This document shows, one piece after another, positions 45,092 through 56,189 of a stretch of 64,000 nucleotides of DNA; position 1 is the stretch's first letter, and each line of letters opens with the position of its first letter. Source of the DNA: Rutstroemia sp. NJR-2017a BVV2 (lineage: Eukaryota; Ascomycota; Leotiomycetes; Helotiales; Rutstroemiaceae). The notes under the pieces were generated by a model, which was given only the letters and a program-made list of their open reading frames with translations, was not told the origin of the DNA and did no database searches. The stretch spans positions 186,001 to 250,000 of the forward strand of contig NJPS01000035.1 in the NCBI GenBank assembly GCA_002946415.1, read 5' to 3'. The translations under genes and the position numbers were made by a program.

Positions 45092-45689
45092 CTTGAATGT
45101 CCAGCCTAGGTTTTCTGTTAGGAGAGAAGAAAATAATTTGAAAGATGAGGTGAACAGAGTAACAGGTCACCTCGCCGAGCGAAGTACCCGCTAGAAGTAC
45201 TATGATAATTATATGTACTGCAGTTACACCAACCCTTTCTTGGCAAATCTCCGGGATACTACAAGGCCGGTATCAATACACCGTCAGGTAACTGTACAAC
45301 CATCACACGTCACCCGCGACCCGCTTCTATACATTTCAGCTACTTGCTTTCACAGCTGATTACCTATTTCGATGCTGCTGTGACCCTGTACACCCCCCTT
45401 TCCAAAATGTGATTGCCGCCAATACACGAGGTGGATTACAAAGTCAGCTCGCTGCTTACACTACAGTAAGCGAAAGTTTATTTAACACCTTCCAAAAATA
45501 CACACCTTGTAGCGTTCTTAACTCCGCAAGTGGTGGTGATAAACGTTGCCACGGAAAAATGTCCCTGTCTTGGTTAAACCAGTCCAAACTTGAGTCGCGT
45601 GCTCAGGTAGATGTCAGGGCTGACATGCAAGGTACTACTATATCATCGCATATGCATCTCCAATATTCTGTTCCGAGACTTTCGGCATA
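45092..45689. promoter_or_regulatory. Divergent promoter of CFA-synthase-like and MFS genes
   Basis: 598 bp shared by divergent genes, which may couple their expression. A CAG acceptor-like site near 45120 probably belongs to a 5' exon of the minus-strand gene. No clear operator was recognised. Confidence 0.4.
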
Positions 45690-47432
45690 ATGGCGGTCTT
45701 CAAGAAAGAAACTTCGTTCTATCCAGTGCTCATCTGTTTGTGCATTTGCATTTTCATTGCTACTTTAGACACAGTTATCGTCGCAGCGAGTCTTCCGGCC
45801 ATCGCGAAGTCATTGAATGCTACGAGTAGTGAAGCATACTGGTGCGGGTCTGGATTTCTCTTCGCGCAAACGGTCGCTCAACCAATTTACGGAGGGTTTG
45901 TGGAGACACTGGGGCATAAGACTTGCCTTTTGCTGGCGTTGGGCATCTTTACCGTCGCGAGTCTGCTGTGCGCTACTGCGCAGAATATAACATGGCTGAT
46001 CGCTACTCGCGTGGTAAGACATGTTCCAAATCTTCTGTTGTCCATGTGCTGATATAATACAGGTTCAGGGACTTGGTTCTGCTGGAGTCAATGTACTCGT
46101 CAATGTGATCATGGCAGATCTAGTGCCTCTCGATAGGCGTGCAAAGTACATGGGTATTGTGCAACTCAGTGGTGCTGTCGGCCTATGCTCTGGAGTTATT
46201 ATTGGAGCTGCTGCGTCCCAGGCAGCGTCATGGAGATGGTAAGTAACCAAGTTCTTTTCGTTCTCCTTTGACGATACACCTATGCTGACGGTCGGATATT
46301 AACAGGATATTCTATATAAACTTACCCATTTGCATTCCTACCATGGTAGCTATTTGGATCTTCCTGCGCCAATCCCTTGGTTCCACGGGCATTATCGAAA
46401 AGTTAAAGCATTTCGATTTCACTGGTATGGCGCTCTTTACCGGCTCCTTGATATCCATATTGTACGGGCTCACGGCCGGTGGGATTCTCTACGCGTGGTC
46501 ATCTGCAAGAATCATCGCTTCTCTGGCTATCGGGGCCGTTGGAATTGGTGGGACAATGGTTTATGAGGGCTTGGTTGCGAAGAATCCTATGATTCCACCA
46601 AGAATATTCAGAGACCGAACTGCGTCTTTGGGGTATGTTACTACGTGGTGTCAAGCATTGGTGTTGTGGGCATATGCCTATTTCATCACTCTTTATGTGA
46701 GTTTATCACCAATAGCGAAGACTGGGCGTGTGCTAATAAGTAATGAAGTTCGTGGTATGTAAGAAGCATTCACTCTTAGGATCGGCTGTAGAGTCTCTCT
46801 CAGCCATTGCCGTCGTACCAGTCGCTGCAGCAATTGGTGGGATTTTGATGTCTATGATGAAGAAGTTCAAATGGATTAATGTATTCGCATCTGCGCTTCT
46901 CACGACGGGGTTTATTCTCATGTCGAGACTCAACGTTCATTCTAGCCAAGCTAACCAAGTCGGGTTTCAAATCCTTTCGGCCATTGGAGGTGGCATATTA
47001 TTTCCAGGAAGACTTTGTGCAGTTCAGGCGCCGCAAGCTGCCATCGACGTATCGATAGCTACGGCTCTCGTTTCGTTCTTCACGAGTCTAGGAGAAAGTT
47101 TTGGTGTGGCTATTGGGGATGCTACGTTCCAGAATAGATGGCAGATACAGCTTAGCAGGAACCTGAAAGCTGGATTGATTCCGGAGAAGTACGTCGTAGG
47201 AAGTAAGGCGGCGGAACAGATCGGAGGAGTCATTTCTTCCTTCCCTACAGATGTCCAGGATATCTATCGGGATATCATGGCGGACGCAATTAGTACCTTG
47301 TGGATTGTTGTAGGCGCTTTCGGTGCATTAGCTTTTATTGCTTGTCTGCTGTCAAAAGATCTGAGGCTTGATAGGGTGAATGAGCCGCTAGGAAGTGGTG
47401 AAGAGAGTGAAGAGGCTCACGAGAAGAAGTAG
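45690..47432 (+). CDS. MFS drug/toxin-type exporter (14-TM)
   Basis: Model join(45690..46013, 46063..46238, 46306..46696, 46749..47432), 524 aa. The first helix is ATLDTVIVAASLPAIAKSL, then FLFAQTVAQPIYGGFVETLG, and the second half of the first bundle reads QGLGSAGVNVLVNVIMADL with LSGAVGLCSGVIIGAA and SWRWIFYINLPI. It ends in a charged tail after LRLDRVNEPL. The pattern is that of fungal DHA2 efflux pumps in the plasma membrane. The fourth exon starts at FVVCKKHSLLGSAVESL, with acceptor AATGAAG. Pairing with a lipid methyltransferase suggests a small accessory locus. Confidence 0.88.
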
Positions 47433-48380
47433 ATAGAGAACTTCATCGCAATAGATCTATCAGCATTCTTACGTAACTGGAGCACATTATTTTCCCGTCG
47501 TGAATTTACTTTCCTTTCTTCGCTTCGTGTGGGAAGAAACATGATGACTAAGCGCAAAAAGGACTTGGTGAACCATCCGCTCCCAGCTACTGTAGGCGGA
47601 GTAATTTTCTTACATATTCACCACACTTCCCAAGAAACGTCGAGAACCACCGAATCCGTCATGTCCATGAGTAATGATCAGTCGCCAAGCGATTTGGTAG
47701 TCATGAAGGCCCACCGGCGCTACGTGCATCCTGCACTGCAATTTTGCGACCGAGAGCCCAAAAGCGCTGAAGGGTATGAGGATGACATACGCTGAACCAG
47801 CTTCGTCACCCAAAAACCACGCATGGCGGATTGCAATGTCCGAACTGCTTCTGTTCAGTGAGATTCCAAGTAGCCTATCTGAAAATACTCACTACCCTAT
47901 CACTGCTAGGTCTTACATTTATGTAAGCACCTTTGCCAATGATGGATAGTACCTCCAAGAGAGGCTATCTACTTGTACCTTTCGTCAGTTAGCCAAGTCC
48001 CACTGCTGAGGTGAGATATTGATTAGTGATGATCTCACGCTTTGTCATTCGAGAGCTCTGAGAGTTTATCTGACTCCAGACAGAGCCATGCACGCTCATG
48101 CGACGCTTCCGTGTGAAGCACGCGTGTAGCATGGCATGTATTGCCTCCAAGCAGCTGAAGTCGTGGAACCTCGGGATGCGCCCCTGATGTGTTGCATTGT
48201 GCCTTTGTAGAGGTTACTTCCGCCTTATGGCTTGCATCTACTGAAATTTATTCTGCGGCTTGCCCTGCGGTTCATTTCGACACTATATAGTGCATCTCAG
48301 TGATCTGGAAACTTGCTTCTATGCTTTGCTAGCATAACTAGAGATTCCTGCGAATTAGGTCCCACACTCCTCACTGCAAG
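47433..48380. other. Interval between MFS and TLC genes
   Basis: 948 bp, plus strand on both sides. No domain-bearing ORF was found; the short ORF at 47529-47795 has no recognisable feature. Confidence 0.5.
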
Positions 48381-49361
48381 ATGTACGAACTTTTTCTTCG
48401 ATGGCGACCCGAGATACTCGTTACTGCTTTCGAGCCCGTGGGAGATTCCTTGGGACTACCTCATCTGCCAAACCATATTCATGAGACGCTGTTCTTCCTA
48501 CTCCTATTCCACGTCATCTATACTCGGCTCTCCCCAGCCACAGCGACATATCTATTCCCGAAAATCTACCCAGCATACAGCCATGAGAAGAAAGTCGACT
48601 GGGACTGCCACATTGTGTCCCTCACCCAATCCATCATCAACAGCGTATTATCCATGTACGTGATATTCTACGACGAAGAAAGGAAAAGCATGACCTGGCA
48701 GGAACGAGTATGGGGTTACACGGAACCTTCCAATGTAGCGCTTGGTGTGGCCAATGGGTACTTCGTCTGGCATGCAATTATGATGATCAAATATAAATAC
48801 ATGTATGGATGGTCAATGGTCGCTCATGGCTTTTGCTGTTTGCTGATCATGCTTCCGGGCTGGGTACGTCTACTTTCCAGGGATTCTTCCAACTGACGGA
48901 CTAACTATTTTATGTAGCGTCCCGCGTTCAACTTCTATGCAGCATCTGGCATCGTATTTGAGCTATCTAATATCTTCATGAACCTCCATCGCTACACCGT
49001 ATGGCTTCATGCCGATGGATCGCTCATACAGTTAATCAATGGATTCGTTCTTATCTTTGTCTTTGCCGGCAGTCGTCTTATTTACGGAACCTCTACAGCC
49101 ATATCACTGTTTCGGGATCTTTACTCCGCAATGACTGAGCGGACGGATGATGTAGTTATCAAAGTTCTCTGTCCTGATGGGAGAAGCACCTGCGTGCAGA
49201 AAGGACCATTTGAAATGCCGATGTGGATTGTGGCTGTTCATCTTTCCACGAATCTGACGTTCATATTCTTGAATTGGTACTGGTTCGTGGGTATTGTGAA
49301 GATGGTGAATAGACGGGTGATTCGCTGGAAAGGGGGGAAGATTGAGGGAAAGGAGCTGTGA
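48381..49361 (+). CDS. TLC-domain multi-pass membrane protein
   Basis: Model join(48381..48863, 48918..49361), 308 aa. About six to seven hydrophobic helices fit a TRAM/LAG1/CLN8 (TLC) domain: KKVDWDCHIVSLTQSIINSVLSMY at the start of the domain, GYFVWHAIMM, MVAHGFCCLLIMLPG and the conserved VFELSNIFMNLHRY. The last helix is LTFIFLNWYWFVGIV, followed by a basic tail. Family members sit in the ER or other membranes and act in sphingolipid or other lipid handling; the ceramide-synthase histidine pair was not recognised, so the function is open. Confidence 0.82.
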
Positions 49362-49876
49362 ATATTGTACTACCCACTGTGAGGGCCAGTGAGGACTAGC
49401 CCGAACCCTTTTTAATGCATGCATATCTGGTCCATGAACAGGATGTTGAACACTCATAATTTCCCTCTTTCATTGTTTTTCTGCCATGAATAGACCAGTG
49501 AGGGGCAAAATTTGCAGGTGTGCTTGCATCAGATGTATGCGGATGTCGTTTGTTTGCCACTAGACCCGCACTTCGACACGCGGGGAAGATTAACGTCTAC
49601 AAAAATGGAGAAATGGAGACGGAATCCTAGTCAAGAGCGTTGGTAATAGCACCTGGTCAGGGTGATCCACAGTTCACATCAAAAGTATATCTAATGATCG
49701 GCTGCCAAGCGAGTATCCGATGAAGGCGTAACCGTAGTTTCGCCGTTGGGGGACGTTCAACTTTGATGATAGCTGTAGGCACTGTTTTATACATCGGGAT
49801 ATTTACAGCAGCAGGAATCTGCAGAGAAATCCCACGCAGATATTCATAATTTCATGGTCCCACTTCCCGAGATAGT
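49362..49876. other. Interval between TLC and ALDH genes
   Basis: 515 bp between convergent genes; no feature recognised. Confidence 0.5.
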
Positions 49877-51439
49877 TTAAATCTTCGCCTTCGGTGTCCA
49901 CAAACTCTGTGGATTACACCATTGCTTCAGCCCTACAAGGCCCCATTCCATACCAATCCCACTATTCTTATGTCCCCCAAACGGCACCTTTGCACTGAGA
50001 TAGAAGTGTGCATTAACCCAAACAGATCCCGCCTGCAACTGCCTCGCCATCTTCTCCGCTCTCACAACATCAGCACTCCAGACCGACGCCCCCAGACCGG
50101 TCAAGCTATCGTTCGCACGTTCCACAATCGCGTCGTCTGACCCGGACCATTTCATCAATGGTACAATGGGTCCGAATGGCTCCTCATGTACGATTCTTTC
50201 CGTGTCCGCTGGGTTGTCGATGATGGTCGGTGTGATGAAGTATCCTTTGGGAAGAGACTCTTTTAGTAGCGCATTGGAGGAGCCACCAAGAACTGCGTGA
50301 AGACCGTTTTTCTCAATATCTTCCTGGTAGGATTTGACTTTTTCGAATTGAGTGGCGTTTTGCACAGGACCAACGAACGTTTTCGGGTCTTTTCCGGGAC
50401 CCACTCCAAGGTTCTTTGCATGCGAGACCATGGCGGAAAGGAAACGGTCGTAGATGGCTTCATGGACGTAAATTCGTTTGATGGCCATACAGATTTGGCC
50501 GGAGTTGATGAATGAAAGCGTGGAAATCTAGATTCGTAGTTAGATGCTGGGGAATGCTGAACGAGAGCAAGGACTCTGAACTATGTTAACTTACCTGAGG
50601 TGCAACAGTATCAACATCAACGTCCTCGCAAATGATGACTGCATCATTTCCACCAAGCTCAAGCGTCACGCGTTTGAGTGTTTTGCCTATTCACGTGTCA
50701 ATACTTACAAACACGGAGCTGAAAAATCACGTTAACACTTACTGCAACTCTCCATCACCTTCTTCCCCGTCGCAATCGACCCCGTGAAGGAAATCTTATC
50801 TATACCAGGATGTGCCGTACACATTGGTCCCAGCTCATGTCCTCCACTCACTGCCTGCAGAACACCTGGCGGGAAGAACTGCATTCCGAGTTCTACAAGC
50901 TTCAGTCCACAATACGGTGTGTCTGGACTTGGTTTAACGATAACTGCGTTTCCCGTCCACAAACCTGCAGCAATCTTGCCTACGGCCAGCAAGATGGGGT
51001 AGTTCCAAGGCACCAACGCAGCACAAACACCAATGGGGACATATCGTACTTTCGCAACCATGGTGTCTGTTTCGTGTACATACTCTTCATTCAGCTCCAA
51101 AGTAGACGTATCTCTGATCATAGCGAGGCCACGTGAGAATTCATCGTCAGCAAGGAATTGAGCCTTGCCTTGCTCGGAGATGAGAAGGTCGATAAACTCT
51201 TTGCGGTAGCTCTCCAGAGCATCGGCGTACTGGGTGAAGAGTTTGCGGCGCTCGGCGATCGTGGTGTGTTGCCAGGACTTCTGGGCTTTCTTGGCTGCAA
51301 GGACAGCTTTATCAAGATCCTCCTGGGTGGACAATGGGACTTCCGGGTTGGGTTCTTCGGTGGCAGGATCAATGCTGTGACGGGTTTTGGGTGTAGAGGT
51401 TAGTTTGCCGTCGATGATGTTGTGGAACGTCTGGACCAT
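49877..51439 (-). CDS. Aldehyde dehydrogenase, NAD(P)-dependent
   Basis: Model complement(join(49877..50527, 50595..50686, 50743..51439)), 479 aa. The Rossmann part has PWNYPILLAVGKIAAGL and VIVKPSPDTP, then SFTGSIATGKKVM. The catalytic Glu lies in TLELGGND (second exon) and the nucleophile Cys in NSGQICMA. The C-terminal oligomerisation region has EEPFGPIVPLM and FGGHKNSGIG. It oxidises aldehydes to acids in the cytosol. The start ATG at 51439 follows an upstream ATG (about 51537) whose exon would not join in phase by the obvious donor, so I treat that exon as 5' UTR or unresolved. Confidence 0.92.
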
Positions 51440-52028
51440 GTTAGCGCTGGCTGAATAAAAGTCTCACGTAGCTCAGTTGTGAGCACTGAGATCCAGGCTG
51501 GGGCAGTACATACCGAGAAGTCCATTTGGGAGGCCATGATAGTAGGTTGTAGTCAACTAAGAACGTAGAAGTGCTTTGAGTAGTTGTAGTCAATTGAAAA
51601 CGTGAGAACGTAAAAGTTCTTGAGTATCTAGATGAACTATTGAACATAGCGTTAAACTATATATCTGCCATGCGGGTGATGGACCCTAAGTGATGTGGTT
51701 TCAGCTGGTGGGGTCCCCAAGATTTTAACCGAATCAGCTCGCTGACTGCATCACACTTGCATCGTATACACGACCGAAATGCCGTATCAGCTCCATAGTC
51801 AAGTTACATGGCCTCTTGGCACGAGCGACACAAAGGTGCGGGATCTATCCCCTTGAGTACCACTTACTGGCGGTCCCACGAAAAGTAACGCCAAGATCGC
51901 TAATGACAGTCAAGAAAATCCTGAGAATGGAGAAAAAGTAAATTCAACGTGTGGGGTATACCATTGAGCGCTTTCCTGTCGCCCAAAAATATTGTTACAT
52001 ACATACAAAAGCAAATCTCATCCATTAG
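51440..52028. other. ALDH upstream region
   Basis: 589 bp upstream of ALDH and downstream of the rhodopsin-like gene. A probable 5' non-coding exon of ALDH with GTATGT donor lies near 51500-51540. Nothing else was seen. Confidence 0.45.
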
Positions 52029-53479
52029 CTATGGTTTCCTCTCCATATCCGACATTCGTATACTGCTAACAGTGCTTACTGTAGTCTTTTTGATGCCCAT
52101 ATTGCTCAAACCCCAAGCAGCATCCTCACTCGCTTCACTTCCTGAATCCCCTTCCATATCTTTTATTTTGTTCCCGCCGTTCCATTTGCCCTTACTGCTA
52201 AAGCTCAATCGTGTTTGACCCAGCTTGCTGTCTCTTCCTGCTCCATCACCTTCGGAGTTCTCTCCAATAATGATTCGTCTTTCGCTGCCGCTACTATCTG
52301 AATCTCCATCATGATGTTTTTGCTGTCCAGAACCAATCACTGTTGTGACACCGACCTGGAATGGAAGATCGTTTCGAAGTTTGACATCGTGCTTTGATGG
52401 ACCGCTAGTGTCCTTTTGCTTAACGTATCCACCCTCTGGATCAGGGAAGCCCGCACTGGTGTTCTTCCTCGAGGATGATCCAAACAGCTTACTACGATTG
52501 AAGAATGATTTGAACAGAGGACGAAGAGTCGCTAGAGAGCAGACGGTGATACCGATACCGGTTTCGCAGGTGGACCAGATGGCGACGTCGACGGTTGCGT
52601 AAAGGAAATCGTTGACTTGGGAGAGTTCTTCGAGGTAAGGAAGACGGATAATAGTCGCGGTCGAGGCACTAGTGATGTTAATACTTGAGACCGATAGCTT
52701 GGGAACGGAAACATACACTGCACCAACTGCAAGAATGATACCCACGGATATCTTAGTTCGGGTGTTCATTTGAAGGTTCCAGACGAGGAAGATGGGCATA
52801 AGACCCAAGGTCCAATCACAAGCACATGTGATTGCAGAGTATGCGTATGATGCATCGACAGTAACTTTCGGATTAACACACTTTCCTTTCCCGCCAATGT
52901 ACTGTGTCCAGAAGAACTCGGATGGAATACACTGAAGAATGAAAATGAAGAAATAGGCGAAACTGGTCAATTCAATGGTGATGACGGTCACATAGATAAT
53001 GATTCGGTGCATTCGGATGACAGCAATTCGAAGTAAGAAGATGGCGATGCTCAGTTTAAGGGCCATGTTCGATAAAACGTAGACAGCTTCACAGCACCAC
53101 CACCACTAGAAAGGGTTAGCGTGGTACTAGAAACGATTCATGATAATGACTGACCTTCAAAGCTTTCGGAAGATGCTCTGGCGGGATATTCCATACATGT
53201 TGGCCTGTCCCGTAGTGCACTCCAAGGAGAACGAACGTATTAAATAAAGCGAACAAGAACTTTCAACACCAGCCGTCAGTAGAGATCAAGATTTAGAAGG
53301 ACAAGAAGACGAACCCAAGCAGCAACGGCGGCACTATCATCCCATCCAAAACTTTTGATATAGATGGCTCGGCAGTATACTCGCAAAATTACAGAAATTG
53401 TGGACATAACAAGAAACAGTATTGCAACTCCGGCCACTTCATGCGCTCGACTATGCTGCGATAACTGTGATGTATCCAT
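52029..53479 (-). CDS. Rhodopsin-domain (PTH11/SAT4-like) seven-TM protein
   Basis: Model complement(join(52029..52668, 52717..53104, 53154..53259, 53315..53479)), 432 aa. Seven hydrophobic helices in the fungal integral-membrane layout: VAGVAILFLVMSTISVILRVYCR with the following SFGWDDSAAV; WWWCCEAVYVLSNMALKLSIAIF; CDWTLGLMPIFLVWNLQM; ASTATIIRLPYLEEL; and DVAIWSTCETGIGI. A long Ser-rich cytosolic tail follows. The 48-nt intron at 52669-52716 is in frame and would otherwise add 16 residues. Family members include PTH11-like putative G-protein-coupled receptors, but many are uncharacterised; a receptor role is inference. Confidence 0.85.
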
Positions 53480-54890
53480 GGTGGTCCTCGTCCTCGTCCT
53501 CCTCGTTGTCGTTCACTGCATTGATATTCGAATAGTGAGACTAGAAGACGCAGAGACACCTTCTCGAAGGACTTGAGATGGTATTATATCGATTTGCCAT
53601 CCCAGGGAAGAGGAGAGTATGTGTACTATTTCTGAAATTCTAGATTTCCTATTTTGCCCCGGAGTGGAGTAGATCTACGAAAGTATAACAAGCAAATATG
53701 CCAAAGCTTTTAGATTCGGGGACAAGTTCCAAACTTAGAGGTCTCCATAAGTTGCCTCCAGTGTCGGGTTAGGTATAGATGTGCAGCAATGAAATGGGAC
53801 CCAAAAAATGTTGGTGCCAGGGGATGCGGAGATGCATGGGAAGGAAAATATGCCCAAGGCTTAGTTCAATCATAATGAGAAAGACTCGGACAATTTGAAA
53901 GGGGTTGGAGAATTTGCTGGCCGTAGATGGTATAGACTGATGAAGATTGAATGACAAATCGAGAACATCTATGCCGGCCTTGGAACCCGGCCTGTCTAGC
54001 TTAACTACGAGTGATGGGAAATACTTCGTACAGGTCTCCACCGAGCGAGATGCCGAGTCGGTTGGGCCTGCATTAGTCAGATGGAACTACCAATAATTAC
54101 TCATTGAGTTCAATTGTAAAACAGCAGTAATAGCAGATCGTGTAGGGTAATACTTGGGCTGTGTTGTTGACCTTCCAATTCCGTCTTTAGTTGATACGGC
54201 ATGTAGGAGTTCTTGCATTTCGATGCAAACTAAATCCACAATGTCGTTTTACTTGCAGATACCCTTAGATTATAGGAGATTTAACCGGACGGGTGGAAAG
54301 TGGTTTTGGCGTTTCAAAAAAGTGATATCGCGAAACTCTGTTCGATCAATATTCGCCTTGATGCTAAAGAATGGGATGGAGAGGATGGAATAGTTGAGGT
54401 CGAGGTCGGCGATGCTATCCGAGGCGAAGGATACATAGACTAAAGTAGATGTGTCTAATTTTGAATTGAAGCTCTCGAGGTGACAGTAGCTAGGTTCAAA
54501 TCTAAAAGCTGTGTCTGTTCTCGTGCCTGTTCTCCTATCTGTTCTCGATCCAAAAAAATTTATATCTCCGCGAATGGTGGACCAATCAATGCGTTGACGC
54601 CATTGACTGTGGAAATTGGACTGGCGACGCAGCTTGATGAATAGAGGGTCTGCTTGGAGACCATGCTTAGCGCACGCCTAGTTGGTCGCTACTCGTATCC
54701 GGATGCTCGCATAGCAGAATAGTGCCGGAGGAGAGTGATTGTTCTTTCCATCAAGCTGTGTCAGTAACCGTTTAGGGAGCATGGAAGGGAAGCCGAGAGT
54801 TGCTGTCAAAATGCCTCATCCATGGCCCCAGACGGGACGGAAGGGGCCAAAGCCGACAACGATCGAAGAAGGCGAACTACTTCCTACGAA

Positions 54891-54920
54891 CTTTTGGTCA
54901 TTTTTGGTCATTTTTGGTCA
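54891..54920. repeat. 10-bp tandem repeat TTTTTGGTCA x3
   Basis: Three head-to-tail 10-bp units (the first has C for the first T) in non-coding DNA. Confidence 0.9.
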
Positions 54921-55177
54921 TTTTGATAGAAGAATGCTAGAAGGGCCGCTAAGAGAGTCAAGGTTAACCCAGGGTGTCGGATTCTGTCTTTCCAGTAGTG
55001 CGTAAACTCAACCAAGACAGCGGAACAGTACAAAGCAGAGACGGAATTTGAAGAGATAAACAAGACACAAAAACATGGCAGAAAGTGAACAGTGAGCGAA
55101 GTTGGACAGTGAGCCAGCCGGTGGCCAAAGAATTGAGTTTTCCCAGGCGTTTTCATAGTTCTGGTCGTTGCGTTGCT

Positions 55178-55203
55178 GCGTTCTGCGTTCTGCGTTCTGC
55201 GTT
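55178..55203. repeat. 7-bp microsatellite GCGTTCT
   Basis: Three full copies and a partial copy in head-to-tail order. Confidence 0.9.
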
Positions 55204-56189
55204 GTGTTCAGTTCGTCAAATGCAAGACAGATTACATCACATGAGCCTCGGCACCGGACGAGACCTCCGAATATAGATGGGTAGATGCCGTAAGCGGGGT
55301 TCGTCGCCGAGCTCTGTGCTTCTCTACGGTAAGAAGTGGCGAAGACCTCCGTTAAGATTTTCGCGACCAAATCTCTCTGGAGATGGACATGCGCAACTTT
55401 CTGCATGAATCATCACGCATTGTGTCTCTGTCCCCCTATTACTCGTGCAAGTCTACTCTGTATTTCGCACAGCGTTGGTAACCAACCATTTTGGAAAATC
55501 CCCAACCCTTTTCCGCGAGGTAAGTCTTACAATGGGTCCAATCCATATTTCCGCAGGTCCCTGGCACTTTACTTACATCGGCAGAAGCTCCGTGGAAAAT
55601 TGCCGAACTATGTTTCTAGTAGATATTTCTATGACACAGATTATCTTTCGCTGATCCATGACATCCTTGCATGGATATTTTCCTGGGAAAATGAGAGACG
55701 GGAAGAACCTAACCAAACCTGGCCTGCCCACGCGGCAGAGTCAATGCCCTTTCCGCGGACCTTTTCATTGTAACACAACCAACGGCCTCAGTGGAACATT
55801 GTTTCACGGAGCTACATTGCTCAGGAGGATTGTGAAAGATAGATATATCACCAAAGTTTGCGAATAGCCTCAGTTCCGCTTTTCTTGAACGAATTCCATC
55901 TGATACCGTAGGATGATATATTCCCCATAGACCTATCTTTGTTAATATCGAGTGATTTAGTAATAAGTCATAATCTTGTGATTAAGGGTACTTTAGTAGA
56001 TCTCGCTTACGTTGTCGAGATGGTGATTAGTGATCCCTCTGTCTGAGTAGGGATGATATGCGCCTCACAATTAGATACCTGCCGTGGTACTTTCGTACTC
56101 GTGGGCCAAGACAATACAGCTTCATACGTGATGGCGCAAATATTAACATGACCAGTCTATTCAGAAACTAGTCGCATCCCGTCTCCCAA

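Larger units (their letters stand above)
53480..56189. other. 2.7-kb gene-free interval with simple repeats
   Basis: The largest gap in the window. It contains a 10-bp tandem repeat TTTTTGGTCA (54891-54920) and a heptamer array GCGTTCT (55178-55203). Short ORFs on both strands overlap and have no family signal. No tRNA or snRNA was recognised. Confidence 0.6.

Noticed and set aside
51500..51537. ATG at about 51537 as the ALDH start
   Set aside because: The exon from it to the GTATGT donor does not join the main exon in phase with any nearby acceptor.
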